A program made the position numbers and the translations under genes. From positions 57,174 to 121,173 of the forward strand of contig SFFI01000004.1 in assembly GCA_004556925.1 (NCBI GenBank): a DNA stretch of 64,000 nt, read 5' to 3'. This document shows positions 26,463-36,338 of the stretch, in pieces. The notes under the pieces are model-generated. The model ran no database searches. It saw only the letters and a program-made list of their open reading frames with translations, and had not been told where the DNA came from. This DNA is from Clostridiales bacterium. GTDB lineage: Bacteria; Bacillota; Clostridia; Saccharofermentanales; DTU023. The stretch's first letter is position 1. The number at the start of each line of letters is the position of its first letter.

Positions 26463-29400
26463 TTATAGCCCAGCACTCTGCACACTGGCCCCAGAACCCG
26501 CAAGGTCAAAAAAACTGAGCTGTGAACTCTCGGGCAGGCCATCCAGCACACCAGTAACCCGCAGGTTTTCGACTGCTGCTGGTCCGATCCCAGCTCGGCT
26601 TTCCAGATCATCAATGGTTTGGAAGGGGCCACCCGCTTCCCTAGCCCGGACAATTTCTTGGGCCATCCCCGTGGAAATCCCTGTGATGATATCTAGAGGC
26701 GGACGGATCTGGCCGGGGCCTGGGCTGGTAAATTCATGGGCAGCCGATTCTGAGAGATCCAAGGGCAGGAAATCAATCCCCCTCGCCTGCATTTCTTCGA
26801 CCAGCTCCAGAATATAGAAAGACTTGATGTCTTTCTTCTCTATGCGGCTAAAGTTTTCCCGCGCCTTACGCCGGTTTTCCTTAATAATATCTGCCGGCAG
26901 GAGGTGCAAATCACGAGAGAAATCTTCCGCTCTGACGGTAAACCAAGCACAATAAAAAGCCTCTGGATAATAAACCTTAAAGTAGGCTACACGCTGGGTC
27001 GAGATAGAGTAGGCCGCGGCATGGGCTTTGGGGAATAGGTATTGGATCTTACGGCAAGACTCAATATACCATTCCGGCACCTCATGGTCCCGCATCATCT
27101 GGATCTGTTCCTCTTTCAGCGGCCGCCCCTTACGCACGGTTTCCATGATGGTAAAGGCTGCCTTAGAGGGCAGGCCAGAGTAAATCAGCCGGGTCATGAT
27201 AGAGTCACGACAACCAATAACCTCATTAATGGTACAAATACCCTCACGGATGAGGTCCTGGGCATTGCCCTTCCACACCCCAGTCCCGTGCGATAGGCCA
27301 GAGAGCTGTACCAAGTCATAGAAAGACTGGGGTTGGGTTTCCTTAATCATGTCGCGGGCCAGCATCGTACCCACTTCGGGTAGTCCGATCGTGGCTGAGC
27401 CAATCGTGGAATCTTCCGGCTGAATACCGATGGCCGCAGTAGATCGGAAAAGCTCCATCACGCGTTCGTCAGGTATGGGGATGTCATTAATATCCACGCC
27501 GGTAATATCAGAAAGCATCTTTAGCATGGTCGGATCATCATGGCCGAGTGCATCTATCTTTAAAATTGTTTCATCCAAGGCATGGAAGTCAAAGTGGGTC
27601 GTGATAATGCCCTTGTCTTGCCTATTAGCAGGATACTGGATGGGGGTAAAATCATAAATTTCCCGGTCCTCCGGGAGGACCACAATCCCTCCAGGGTGTT
27701 GGCCAGTTGAAACCTTGACCCCTTCTATGCCCTTGGCCAGTTGCTTCATATTATTCAGCCCCAGGTTTAAGCCACTCTGTTCGCAGAAGTTGCGCACCAA
27801 GGCCAGGGATTGCTTCGTCGCATAGCCAGAAGTTGTACCCGCCCGATAGGTATGGTCTTCCCCAAACATCTCTTCCAGGTAGGCATGTGCTTCCGCCTGG
27901 TATTCACCAGAAAAGTTCAAGTCAATATCTGGCTGTTTGTCGCCTTCAAAGCCTAAGAATGTGGCGAAGGGGATGTCCTGACCATCACGATTAAGCGGGC
28001 TGCCGCATTCGGGGCAGATTTTGGGAGGCAGGTCAAAGCCAGAACCGTAATTACCTGTTGCGTCCGGTTCGTAGTAATGGCAATGGGGGCAGATATAGTG
28101 AGGGGGCAGGGGGTTCACCTCGGAAATACCGCAGAAGGTAGCCAAGAGCGAGGAGCCAACCGAACCTCGTGAGCCCACGATATAGCCGTCCGCGTTGGAT
28201 TTCTTGACCAGCTTATGGGCAATGTAATACATCACGGCATAGCCGTTTGAAATGACTGAGTTTAGCTCCTTATCCAAGCGGTCTGCGATATCCGGAGGCA
28301 GGGCCCCATGGCGGCCGTACATGGCCTGGGCATGCGTCTCAGCCAGGTGTTTTAATTCCTCTTCGCTCGTGCGGATGACCGGGGGATAGTTGCCGGCAGG
28401 GAAAGGCCGCATGTCCTCTTCTACCCTCTGGGCGATGGCCTGGGTATTATCTATGACGACCTGTCTAGCCAGGTCTTCGCCCAGGTAAGAAAATTCCTCC
28501 AGCATTTCTTCCGTGGTACGGAAATAAAGCGGGGCGGGAATCTCATCCTCAAAACCCATATCCGACATGACAATTTCTCGGTAGATGTCATCCGCTGGAT
28601 CTAAAAAGTGCGAGTCACAGGTCGCACAGACTGGGACTCCAGCCGCCTCCGCCCAGCGCAGAACCAGACGGTTAAGGTTCTTGAGGTCTTCCCGAGACTG
28701 AATCCCTGTACCCTCTCTCCGCAGCAAGAATTGATTGTTATCTAAGGGCTGGATTTCCAGGTAATCGTAAAACTGGGCCAGGGCAAGCAGACCAGGTTCT
28801 GCCAGGGCTTGGGCTGCAGCTTCTAGATCGCCCTGGTAGTCTTGGTAGGACTGAATGACATGCGTAAAAATTTCGCCCGCCACACAGGCTGAGCCCAAAC
28901 TCAGGCCAGCACGGAAGTATTTAAGTTTCGACCTAGGAATACGGGGTTTGAAATAGAAAAACTCCAGGTGGGATAGGGAGACCAAGCGATAGAGATGGTA
29001 AAGTCCTAGGTCATCATTAGCCAAGAGAATAATATGATAACGCTTGGCCTTATTGGCCTTCAGTTTATCCTGGTCTAGGTGGCCGCAGGCAGCATTAAAA
29101 GCGGACCAAGAATCTGCCCCGGAGGCTTTATAGTAGGCTTTAAATAAGTCAACTTGAGCCTTAAGCTGCTGGGTGATAGCAGATTGGTCTGCCAGTAAAT
29201 CTGCATCCTGGTAATCCCTTTGTGCACGGAAGTCTTGAGCGGCTTCTTCTAGGGCTTCGCCAGGCTCTTCAAGGCCCTCTTGCCAGCTTAGCTGAAGGTC
29301 TTGAAGCAGGGCCATATCCAAATAACAAGGGTTGAACTTGATGTGCGAGGACGTTTTGGCCCCCCTGAAACCTTGGTAGCGCAGGCTTTGCAGGTCATCC

Positions 29401-31022
29401 AGGCCCTGAGTAGTCAGGAGGGCAGCTGATTTGAGGAAGTCCGCCAGCTCACTTAAACCTGTCCGGGCATCCAGGAGGTCTTCTTGGCTTACGCCAGGAA
29501 AACGGGTGGATAAGACTTTTGCCTGGTCCGGCGAGCTAGGCGCCAAAAAGCGTAGGAGGCTTTGGCCTGCCTGTGGAGTCGCAGTCTCTCCTTGAGGGTC
29601 AAAGGCCTCCTTGTAGGCCAGGAAGCCGAAAATTTCCCGGTCTTTGGGGGCCTTTTCCAGGTCATCATAGATCACAGCTAGGCTGGCCAGGGCCTTGCAG
29701 CGGTCCTCAATCTTCTGTTCAGGCGCCATAAATACGGCAGGCCCATCTTCCACCAGATAGCCTTCCATACCATAGATGAGCTTCATATGTGTGCCAGACT
29801 TGGCCAGCTTTTGGACCGCGTCAAAGGCTTCGGGGAAACCCTGTACCACCCCGTGGTCTGTTAAAGCGACAGCCTCTTGGCCAAATTCTGCAGCCTTCTT
29901 TACGATATCCGCGGGGTTAGAGCAGGCATCCTTAGCAGATAATTTGGAGTGAATATGCAGTTCCACCCGCTTTTCCGCTGCATGATCTTGCCGGGTAGAT
30001 ACGGGGCAGGCTAAGGGCTCTATGGTCTGAATTTTCGCTTGAAAGTCTTGTTCAAAACGCTCATTCCACTCAATATAGGCGGCAATTTCTACAAATTGCC
30101 CCTTGAGTTGGCTGGCAAGGGTCACCACCTCCTCTTCTTGTAGGTAAAGCACACAGCAGAGGGCGTGGTGGTCATGCGCCAAAATGAAGCGCAAGATAAA
30201 AGAACCCGATTTAAGGGCCTTGCTTTCTAGGTCCTGTACCCAGCCCTGGCATCGCACATGATCGGTTTCCATACTCAGGTCTTTCAGACTGACCAGAGGG
30301 AGTTTGTCCTGGCGCTTTTTACCGTACAGCAAACCCTCTCCGGGCTTGCTGGCTTTTTTCCCTCGCTTGCGGTAGAAGGCCGTAGGACCTCCCTCAGACC
30401 AAGCTTTGTCTGAGGGACCTGTCTCCGCAGGACCAGGGGCAAAAGTGAGCGGGTTATGCAAGGCCTGAGCCTGATTTTCATTAGACTCCAACTTTTCAAG
30501 CACACGGTCACGCAGGCTAGCCGAAGAAAGGTCAGAAACCAGGCTCGCCGTGATGCCCGGCAGGCCAGTGGCTTGCCAGAAGTCCAGAAACCAAGAATTT
30601 TCTTGGGCCTGCAAAATTGCAAAAGAAGATTGAGGTAGCTGCCAGACCAACTTATGTGCGTCAAGACTTTCCAGGCTGCCACGTGCCCAAAGTTTCTCCT
30701 CCAAACCGCCCACCAATATGGCATGCCGACGCAGCCAATTCTGCAGTTTCACGCTTTGGTCTTGCCAGTCAATACTTGCCTGAGGGCCTGGCTGCAGGCT
30801 CAGAACGACATGCGGGTAGTTGAGGGCACTTTCCAGACAGATCTCCGCATCTTGTACCAGTTGGTAGTCAATAGGCCCCGGGCAGTAAACTGCAAAGCAG
30901 AGGCAGTCTGCCGACAGCTGCTGGGGACAAATGCTCAGCAAGAAGGCCTCCAAAGGTGGAAAGTAACCTTGGCCATCCGCTATGCTTTGGTAAAAGTCCG
31001 ATAAGGCAATCAGTTTGGTCAT
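26463..31022 (-). CDS. polC: DNA polymerase III alpha subunit, PolC type, with degenerate exonuclease insert
   Basis: This is the 1519-residue replicative polymerase of Gram-positive bacteria. The N-terminal region and OB domain (residues about 230-340) are followed by the PHP domain, with ELHIHSKLSAKDA near residue 353 and ALTDHGVVQGFPEA. The zinc site is CPHC...CPECG near residue 985. The catalytic motif PDIDLNFSGEYQ near residue 1030 has intact aspartates, followed by HPGGIVVLP and FPKAHAAAYS. The region of about 220 residues (425-650) that should hold the DnaQ-like 3'-5' exonuclease is present in length. It lacks the FDxETTG, HNxxFD and HxxxxD motifs; the last reads FRAQRD at about residue 598. 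The ATG overlaps the ispG stop by 4 bases. Polymerase identity is certain; loss of proofreading is inferred from the motifs. Confidence 0.97.
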   Translation of the reverse strand: MTKLIALSDFYQSIADGQGYFPPLEAFLLSICPQQLSADCLCFAVYCPGPIDYQLVQDAEICLESALNYPHVVLSLQPGPQASIDWQDQSVKLQNWLRRHAILVGGLEEKLWARGSLESLDAHKLVWQLPQSSFAILQAQENSWFLDFWQATGLPGITASLVSDLSSASLRDRVLEKLESNENQAQALHNPLTFAPGPAETGPSDKAWSEGGPTAFYRKRGKKASKPGEGLLYGKKRQDKLPLVSLKDLSMETDHVRCQGWVQDLESKALKSGSFILRFILAHDHHALCCVLYLQEEEVVTLASQLKGQFVEIAAYIEWNERFEQDFQAKIQTIEPLACPVSTRQDHAAEKRVELHIHSKLSAKDACSNPADIVKKAAEFGQEAVALTDHGVVQGFPEAFDAVQKLAKSGTHMKLIYGMEGYLVEDGPAVFMAPEQKIEDRCKALASLAVIYDDLEKAPKDREIFGFLAYKEAFDPQGETATPQAGQSLLRFLAPSSPDQAKVLSTRFPGVSQEDLLDARTGLSELADFLKSAALLTTQGLDDLQSLRYQGFRGAKTSSHIKFNPCYLDMALLQDLQLSWQEGLEEPGEALEEAAQDFRAQRDYQDADLLADQSAITQQLKAQVDLFKAYYKASGADSWSAFNAACGHLDQDKLKANKAKRYHIILLANDDLGLYHLYRLVSLSHLEFFYFKPRIPRSKLKYFRAGLSLGSACVAGEIFTHVIQSYQDYQGDLEAAAQALAEPGLLALAQFYDYLEIQPLDNNQFLLRREGTGIQSREDLKNLNRLVLRWAEAAGVPVCATCDSHFLDPADDIYREIVMSDMGFEDEIPAPLYFRTTEEMLEEFSYLGEDLARQVVIDNTQAIAQRVEEDMRPFPAGNYPPVIRTSEEELKHLAETHAQAMYGRHGALPPDIADRLDKELNSVISNGYAVMYYIAHKLVKKSNADGYIVGSRGSVGSSLLATFCGISEVNPLPPHYICPHCHYYEPDATGNYGSGFDLPPKICPECGSPLNRDGQDIPFATFLGFEGDKQPDIDLNFSGEYQAEAHAYLEEMFGEDHTYRAGTTSGYATKQSLALVRNFCEQSGLNLGLNNMKQLAKGIEGVKVSTGQHPGGIVVLPEDREIYDFTPIQYPANRQDKGIITTHFDFHALDETILKIDALGHDDPTMLKMLSDITGVDINDIPIPDERVMELFRSTAAIGIQPEDSTIGSATIGLPEVGTMLARDMIKETQPQSFYDLVQLSGLSHGTGVWKGNAQDLIREGICTINEVIGCRDSIMTRLIYSGLPSKAAFTIMETVRKGRPLKEEQIQMMRDHEVPEWYIESCRKIQYLFPKAHAAAYSISTQRVAYFKVYYPEAFYCAWFTVRAEDFSRDLHLLPADIIKENRRKARENFSRIEKKDIKSFYILELVEEMQARGIDFLPLDLSESAAHEFTSPGPGQIRPPLDIITGISTGMAQEIVRAREAGGPFQTIDDLESRAGIGPAAVENLRVTGVLDGLPESSQLSFFDLAGSGASVQSAGL

Positions 31023-32098
31023 GGCTGGGGCTTTTCTAGGAGTTTGGCAATTTCTTGCTTAAGGCAGGTCAGGGCTTGGTCTTCGGGTACTTTATACAGG
31101 ACTTTACCCTTGGCAAAGAGGAGGTACTCTCCCTTTCCGCCCGCCAGGCCTAGGTCGGCTTCGCGGGCTTCACCTGGCCCATTAACCGCACAGCCCATCA
31201 CTGCAATAGTCAAAGGCTGGTGTAGGTCTTGAAGATATTCCTCCACGGCCTGTGCCAGGGGACGCATGTCCACAGCAGTCCGTCCACAGCCGGGGCAGGA
31301 TATAAGCTGGGCTGAGCGCTGACGCAGTTCCAAGGCTTCCAGGATGGTCCAGGCCGCCTTCACTTCTTCAACAGGGTCCGCCGTGAGAGAAACACGAATC
31401 GTATCTCCCAGGCCAGCAGCTAGGAGAGGAGCCAGGGCAGCTGCGGACTTGATGCCCCCCCGTTTGGGGGTACCTGCCTCAGTCAGCCCCAGGTGCAGGG
31501 GGTAGTCACATGCTTGGGCCAAGAGCTGGTTGGCCTTAATCATCAAAGGCGCATGAGAGGCCTTAAGGGAGATACAGATATCTTCAAAGCCTTCTGCTTC
31601 CAAAAGCGATACAGCCTCCAAAGCAGACGCTTTAAGTGCTTCAGCCGTCACCCCGCCGTAGCGATTCAGGATATCCGGAGATAAAGAACCAGCATTCACA
31701 CCTATCCGGATGGGTAGGCCGCGCTCTTTAGCTGCTTTGGCCACTTGGCGGAGGCCAGACTTGTCGGGGATGTTACCCGGATTAAGGCGCAAGGCAGAGG
31801 CACCCGCTTCTATAGCCCCCAAAGCTAGTTTCCAATCAAAGTGGATGTCTGCCACTAAAGGGAGAGGAGACCTAGCCACAATGGCCTTGAAGGCCGATAG
31901 GCTCTCGGCTGACGGGACAGCCAAACGGGAGAGCTCACATCCCGCCTCGGCTAAGCGGTGCAATTCTTGGAGATTGCCCTCTATATCGAGAGCCGGGCGG
32001 GAATTCATGGATTGCACCCGCACAGGATAGGCACCACCCAAGTAGAGGTCACCCACCCTTAAGGTGCGGGTTTGACGCCTAAAAGTTTCCCCAGCCAT
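31019..32098 (-). CDS. ispG: 4-hydroxy-3-methylbut-2-en-1-yl diphosphate synthase (GcpE)
   Basis: This enzyme of about 359 residues converts MEcPP to HMBPP in the MEP isoprenoid pathway. The N-terminal TIM barrel shows VQSMNSRP and LRLNPGNIPD. The C-terminal domain has the 4Fe-4S cysteines in SCPGCGR near residue 267 and MGCAVNGPGE near residue 310. The ATG at 32098 is preferred: it lies 4 bases after the rseP stop with a GAGG site upstream. A TTG at 32113 is the alternative. With dxr, uppS and cdsA in the same run, and ispH at 48442, it supplies precursors for undecaprenyl phosphate. Confidence 0.96.
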   Translation of the reverse strand: MAGETFRRQTRTLRVGDLYLGGAYPVRVQSMNSRPALDIEGNLQELHRLAEAGCELSRLAVPSAESLSAFKAIVARSPLPLVADIHFDWKLALGAIEAGASALRLNPGNIPDKSGLRQVAKAAKERGLPIRIGVNAGSLSPDILNRYGGVTAEALKASALEAVSLLEAEGFEDICISLKASHAPLMIKANQLLAQACDYPLHLGLTEAGTPKRGGIKSAAALAPLLAAGLGDTIRVSLTADPVEEVKAAWTILEALELRQRSAQLISCPGCGRTAVDMRPLAQAVEEYLQDLHQPLTIAVMGCAVNGPGEAREADLGLAGGKGEYLLFAKGKVLYKVPEDQALTCLKQEIAKLLEKPQP

Positions 32099-32102
32099 AG
32101 GC

Positions 32103-33455
32103 CTACCTCGCAAATAGCTTGCTGAGATCTATGTAGAATACGTAAATAACTAGCAGGAGAATCAGGGCAAGACCCACCATCGAGAAAGCTTCTTTGACCT
32201 TCTCTGGCAGATCGCGCCTTATGGTGCCCTCAATGGCTAAAACTAAAAGATGGAAGCCATCAAAGGGTGGAATGGGCAGGAGGTTGGTAAAGCCAACCGC
32301 TACCGAAATATAGGCAAAGTAAAGCAGGAGTTGTGAAAGCTTTTCTGCCACTTGAGCATCGCCTTCCACCACGTCGCCAACCATCGCAACAATGCCCACC
32401 GGGCCACTCAAACCATCCTTGGCCGCAATCTCTCCAGAGAAGATCATACCCAAACCCTGGAAGGTAGACCGGACAACTGAAACAGGGTAAGCAAGTGCTT
32501 GTTGCAGGCTGGCGCCAAAATTTCGGGTAAAGGCCAGCTGCAGCTGGCCCATAGGCTCTAACTCACGGAAATGGGAAAGGGTCATGTCCAGCGTTTTATT
32601 CTGCCCCTCACGGACAATCTCCAGGTCGAAAGAGTTGGCTTGCTGCTTGGCCAAGAAAGCATCAAAGGCTTCTTTATCTTTCACAGAAATACCGCCCGCG
32701 CTGAGAATCTCATCTCCTACTTTCAGCAGGGGGGATCCCTCGTTAGATCGGGGATCCACATGAGAGACAATCATGCGGCCGTCCGGACGGGGGGTGTATG
32801 TGATACCCATCCGGTAGCTCTCGATAAACTTCCGCTCGATTCTAAGCTCGCGGACTTGTCCATCTGCACCCCGGACCTTATAGATTTGTCCTTCTTGAGG
32901 CTTGAAGTTCTCTACCATGCTGTAATCCAAAATCGTTGAAATTTTGGCGTCATTAATTTGGATAATTTGGTCTCCTGGCTGGAGGCCGGCTTTTTCCGCT
33001 AAGGAATTCGCCTCAACGCCTTCAATAATCGGCAAAGAAACACCAAAGCTAGCAAAGAGAATCAGAAAGGCCAAAAAAGCTGTCAAAAAGTTTACCAAGG
33101 GGCCCATGGCGACTACGATCGCCCGTGCCCAGCGGGGGCGGTTGTAAAAGAGACCAGGATCATCAGGGGAGATAGGTGCAGTCCCCTCCTCCTTGCCGTC
33201 ACCCTCCTCTGGCAGCTCATTAATGCCGGAATCTTCGCCCGCAAATTCGACCGAAGCCCCCATAGGGATGAGCCGAATCGTAAAGACAACTCCGTCTTTA
33301 CATGTTTTCTTGTAGAGAATGGGGCCCATGAAAAGGTTAAAAGAGATAATCTTAAAGCCCAGGGCTCGTCCCGCTAAAAAGTGGCCCAGTTCATGTACCA
33401 GCATCATAATGCTCAAGATGAGCAAACCCACTAGAATTCCAAATACAGTTGACAT
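32103..33455 (-). CDS. rseP: RIP metalloprotease RseP (site-2 protease)
   Basis: This 450-residue intramembrane zinc protease cleaves transmembrane anti-sigma factors or signal-peptide remnants. HELGH lies in the first transmembrane segment near residue 22, and two PDZ-like domains occupy residues about 150-310. A conserved PPFDGFHLL segment (normally LDGG) near residue 395 supplies the third metal ligand Asp. Three or four hydrophobic segments are visible. About 45 extra residues after GASVEFAGED are acidic and are probably a loop. It lies in the usual dxr-rseP-ispG order. Confidence 0.94.
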   Translation of the reverse strand: MSTVFGILVGLLILSIMMLVHELGHFLAGRALGFKIISFNLFMGPILYKKTCKDGVVFTIRLIPMGASVEFAGEDSGINELPEEGDGKEEGTAPISPDDPGLFYNRPRWARAIVVAMGPLVNFLTAFLAFLILFASFGVSLPIIEGVEANSLAEKAGLQPGDQIIQINDAKISTILDYSMVENFKPQEGQIYKVRGADGQVRELRIERKFIESYRMGITYTPRPDGRMIVSHVDPRSNEGSPLLKVGDEILSAGGISVKDKEAFDAFLAKQQANSFDLEIVREGQNKTLDMTLSHFRELEPMGQLQLAFTRNFGASLQQALAYPVSVVRSTFQGLGMIFSGEIAAKDGLSGPVGIVAMVGDVVEGDAQVAEKLSQLLLYFAYISVAVGFTNLLPIPPFDGFHLLVLAIEGTIRRDLPEKVKEAFSMVGLALILLLVIYVFYIDLSKLFAR

Positions 33456-33561
33456 GAATTCCCCTTTATTACAATCAAAATGACTCTGCCCAGCTAGGAT
33501 CAGGGGCGCTTGCCCCCATCCGCCAGACCAGAGTAAGAAATGGTCAATCTACTGAAAACCG

Positions 33562-34749
33562 CTAGGCTAGAGAGCCTAAAGTAGCAACTTGGTCACGGCA
33601 GTAAGCTTTTACTAATTGATCGTGGTCTATCATACCATCCACGCTAAAATCTGTCAGTCTAGCTTGTGCCAGGAAATGATCTAAGGCCAAGGCTACGAGG
33701 TCTGTAATACCCGTAAAATTGATTTCCCCCGCAAGAAAAGCTGAAACCGCTACTTCATTGGCGGCATTAAAAACCAAGGGGGCTTCTCTCCCCTCCCGCG
33801 CCGCTCGTCGTGCCAGGGCCAGAGCCGGAAAGCGCTCTATATCCGGTTGGTAAAAATGCAGGTTTCTCTCCTGGCTCTCGGCAAAAAAATTGAAACGAGG
33901 AAGCTCGGTATCCACACGGTCTGGCCAAGTCAAGGCCAGTTGGATGGGCAAGCGCATGTCCGGCATACCCAGTTGGGCTAGAATCGCTCCATCCTGAAAT
34001 TCCACTAAGGAGTGCACGATACCTTCCGGATGAATGAGCACTTGGATTTGCTCTTCCCGCATCTGGAAGAGCTGCATGGCTTCCAATATCTCTAGCCCCT
34101 TATTCATCATAGTGGCAGAGTCAATGCTGATTTTGGCACCCATGGACCATACGGGGTGGGCTAGGGCTTCCTGCGGGCTCACCCTAGTCATTTGCTCGCG
34201 CGTCCATGTACGGAAGGGGCCCCCAGAAGCCGTCAGGTATAGCTTATAACAAGCGCCTTGGGGCGCGGCAGCCAAACATTGCCAGATAGCCGAGTGTTCA
34301 GAATCCACGGGATAAATCCTGACACCGTGTTCGCGGGCCAGGGGCAGAAGCAAATCCCCAGCTACAACCACAGCTTCTTTATTGGCTAAGGCCAGGTCCT
34401 GTCCAGCCATAATAGCCTCATAGCAGGGGGACAAAGCAGCAAAGCCACTCATTGCAACCAGGATTCGGTCGACCTTTTCCCGGACCATATTACGGATTTC
34501 CCCCTCCCCTTGGTAGATCGCCGTGTGCTTGCGGTCTAAGGGGCTGAGCAGGTCTGGCAACTTTTCTGCGGCCTCTGGGTCCGTCACAACGACTGCCTGA
34601 GGCCTAAAGGTTTTAATCTGTTCAGCTAAAAGGGCAACCTGGCGATGACAGGAAAGGAAACGCGGGAAAACACCCAAGCGGCGGCAAACATCTAAGGCCT
34701 GGCGTCCAATGGAGCCGGTACTTCCTAATATGGTGAGATCTTCCAGCAT
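33562..34749 (-). CDS. dxr: 1-deoxy-D-xylulose 5-phosphate reductoisomerase
   Basis: This 396-residue NADPH-dependent enzyme makes MEP, the first committed step of the non-mevalonate isoprenoid pathway. The N-terminal ILGSTGSIGRQALDV is the NADPH-binding loop. NKE, PVDSEHSAIWQCL and TASGGPFR form the metal and substrate sites, and MGAKISIDSATMMNKGLE is highly conserved. The ATG at 34749 lies 4 bases after the cdsA stop. A longer reading from 34803 overlaps cdsA and is rejected. Confidence 0.97.
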   Translation of the reverse strand: MLEDLTILGSTGSIGRQALDVCRRLGVFPRFLSCHRQVALLAEQIKTFRPQAVVVTDPEAAEKLPDLLSPLDRKHTAIYQGEGEIRNMVREKVDRILVAMSGFAALSPCYEAIMAGQDLALANKEAVVVAGDLLLPLAREHGVRIYPVDSEHSAIWQCLAAAPQGACYKLYLTASGGPFRTWTREQMTRVSPQEALAHPVWSMGAKISIDSATMMNKGLEILEAMQLFQMREEQIQVLIHPEGIVHSLVEFQDGAILAQLGMPDMRLPIQLALTWPDRVDTELPRFNFFAESQERNLHFYQPDIERFPALALARRAAREGREAPLVFNAANEVAVSAFLAGEINFTGITDLVALALDHFLAQARLTDFSVDGMIDHDQLVKAYCRDQVATLGSLA

Positions 34750-34753
34750 ACAT

Positions 34754-35629
34754 TTAACCCAGCCAGGCCAGGCTGAGAACAAGTGCAAATAAGGGCAAGA
34801 CAAAGAGGCTAGAATCGAAGCGGTCTAAGATGCCACCATGGCCTGGGATAAGCTGGCCAGAGTCTTTAGCTCCAGCAGCTCTTTTGAGGGCAGACTCAAA
34901 GAGGTCGCCCAGCTGGGCAACAAAGCCTGCCAGAAGGCCAAAGAGGAAGAAGGCCAAAACTTGATAAAAAGCCAGGCCCAGCTCTCCCCTCACCCGTAAG
35001 AAGACCAGGATATAAAAAATCCCAGGCGCCAGGAGGCCGGCTAAAAAGCCTTCCACCGTTTTTTTAGGCGATATGGGTGTCAGGGGATGGCTACCATAGC
35101 GCGAACCGACAAGCCAAGCCAGGCTGTCTGTAATCCAGGGGGTAACCAAGGCCCATAGTAAGCTATGCCAACCATAAGGTAGACAAAAAAGGAGATAGGT
35201 CGCCGAGAAAAAACCCAAGCTGAGGTAGAAATTGCGGCTAAAGGAGGCAAGACTACGGTCCAGACTCTCCACACCCTCCCGGTGCAGGTAAAAGAAGGTT
35301 TGTAGGAATCCCACCACCGCTTGCCAGCATAAGAAGATCAGCCACACACTCAGGGCCGAAGCCACATTGCGAGCTGGATAGGCAGGGTTGTAGGGGAAAA
35401 ATGCGGGGAGAATGAGGGCTAGGTTGTGCAAGAGGCAAAAAAAGAGCCGAGGCTTGGAATCTTCCACACCTGTCAGGTCCTGGAGTTCGCGGCTGGCCTG
35501 GAAGGCCAGAGCCAGCCAAAAGATCAGCATAAGGCCTGGCCGCCATGCTCCCAGGGCTAAAAAGGCTATAAAAATTGCCCCATAAATGAGGGCACTAATG
35601 ATGCGCGTCGACACTTTTTTCTCCTCCAT
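34754..35629 (-). CDS. cdsA: Phosphatidate cytidylyltransferase
   Basis: This 291-residue multi-pass membrane enzyme makes CDP-diacylglycerol from phosphatidic acid and CTP. About seven hydrophobic segments are visible. The CDS signature near the C-terminus reads SALKRAAGAKDSGQLIPGHG followed by GILDRFDS, with the metal-binding aspartates. It overlaps the end of uppS by 35 bases and precedes dxr, the classical uppS-cdsA-dxr arrangement that couples wall-lipid and phospholipid synthesis. Confidence 0.95.
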   Translation of the reverse strand: MEEKKVSTRIISALIYGAIFIAFLALGAWRPGLMLIFWLALAFQASRELQDLTGVEDSKPRLFFCLLHNLALILPAFFPYNPAYPARNVASALSVWLIFLCWQAVVGFLQTFFYLHREGVESLDRSLASFSRNFYLSLGFFSATYLLFCLPYGWHSLLWALVTPWITDSLAWLVGSRYGSHPLTPISPKKTVEGFLAGLLAPGIFYILVFLRVRGELGLAFYQVLAFFLFGLLAGFVAQLGDLFESALKRAAGAKDSGQLIPGHGGILDRFDSSLFVLPLFALVLSLAWLG

Positions 35630-36329
35630 AGCGGCGTTGCCTGTGGCTATATGTCTCCAGAGCCTGGGCTAGATCTGCTTGGCCAAAGTCGGGCCAATAG
35701 GCGGGACTGTAATAAAATTCCGCATAGGCCGCCTGCCAAAGCCAAAAGTTCGAGAGTCTTTGTTCACCAGCGGTTCGGACAATCAGGTCCGGGTCGGGCA
35801 TTCCAGGTAAGTAGAGAAAGTCTCGGAAACGCTCTTCAGTAAGCTGGTCAGCCAAGGCTAAGGGATCAGGGCTGCGCAAAGCTTTTTGCACCGCGCGTAC
35901 AATTTCTCGTCTCCCTCCATAGTTCAGGCAAATGTACAGGTCCATCTCCGGCTGGTCTGGGGGAGTGGCCCTCATCTTTTCAATAATCTTTTGAGTAGAG
36001 GGAGAGAGTTCTTCCAGGTCACCTACAAAGTGGACAGTCACCCCCAGCTCTCTTAATTCAGCGGCATAACGCTGGAAGAAATCAGGAATCAACCGCATGA
36101 GACCATTGACTTCTTGCTTAGATCGCCGCCAATTTTCGGTAGAAAAAGCATAAACCGACATGTGGCGAATGCCATAATCTAAAACCCAGTAGCAAACCTC
36201 ACGCAGGCGTTCTGCACCTGCGCGATGACCGGCAGACCGGCTTAAACCGCGCTCCTGGGCCCAGCGGCCATTACCATCCATGATAAAGGCCAGATGCCGG
36301 GGTAAACGTTTTTCTTCTGTTTGAGCCAC
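35595..36329 (-). CDS. uppS: Undecaprenyl diphosphate synthase (cis-prenyltransferase)
   Basis: This 244-residue enzyme adds isopentenyl units to farnesyl diphosphate to give the C55 lipid carrier for peptidoglycan. FIMDGNGRWAQERGLSRSAG near residue 15 holds the catalytic Asp and phosphate-binding loop. FSTENWRRS near residue 80 and the terminal DLIVRTAGEQRLSNFWLWQ are diagnostic. Length is standard. It begins 9 bases after frr. Confidence 0.97.
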   Translation of the reverse strand: MAQTEEKRLPRHLAFIMDGNGRWAQERGLSRSAGHRAGAERLREVCYWVLDYGIRHMSVYAFSTENWRRSKQEVNGLMRLIPDFFQRYAAELRELGVTVHFVGDLEELSPSTQKIIEKMRATPPDQPEMDLYICLNYGGRREIVRAVQKALRSPDPLALADQLTEERFRDFLYLPGMPDPDLIVRTAGEQRLSNFWLWQAAYAEFYYSPAYWPDFGQADLAQALETYSHRQRRYGGEKSVDAHH

Positions 36330-36338
36330 TACAATAGA

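Noticed and set aside
34750..34803. Longer N-terminus for Dxr
   Set aside because: The Rossmann-fold start lies just after the ATG at 34749, and the longer reading overlaps cdsA.
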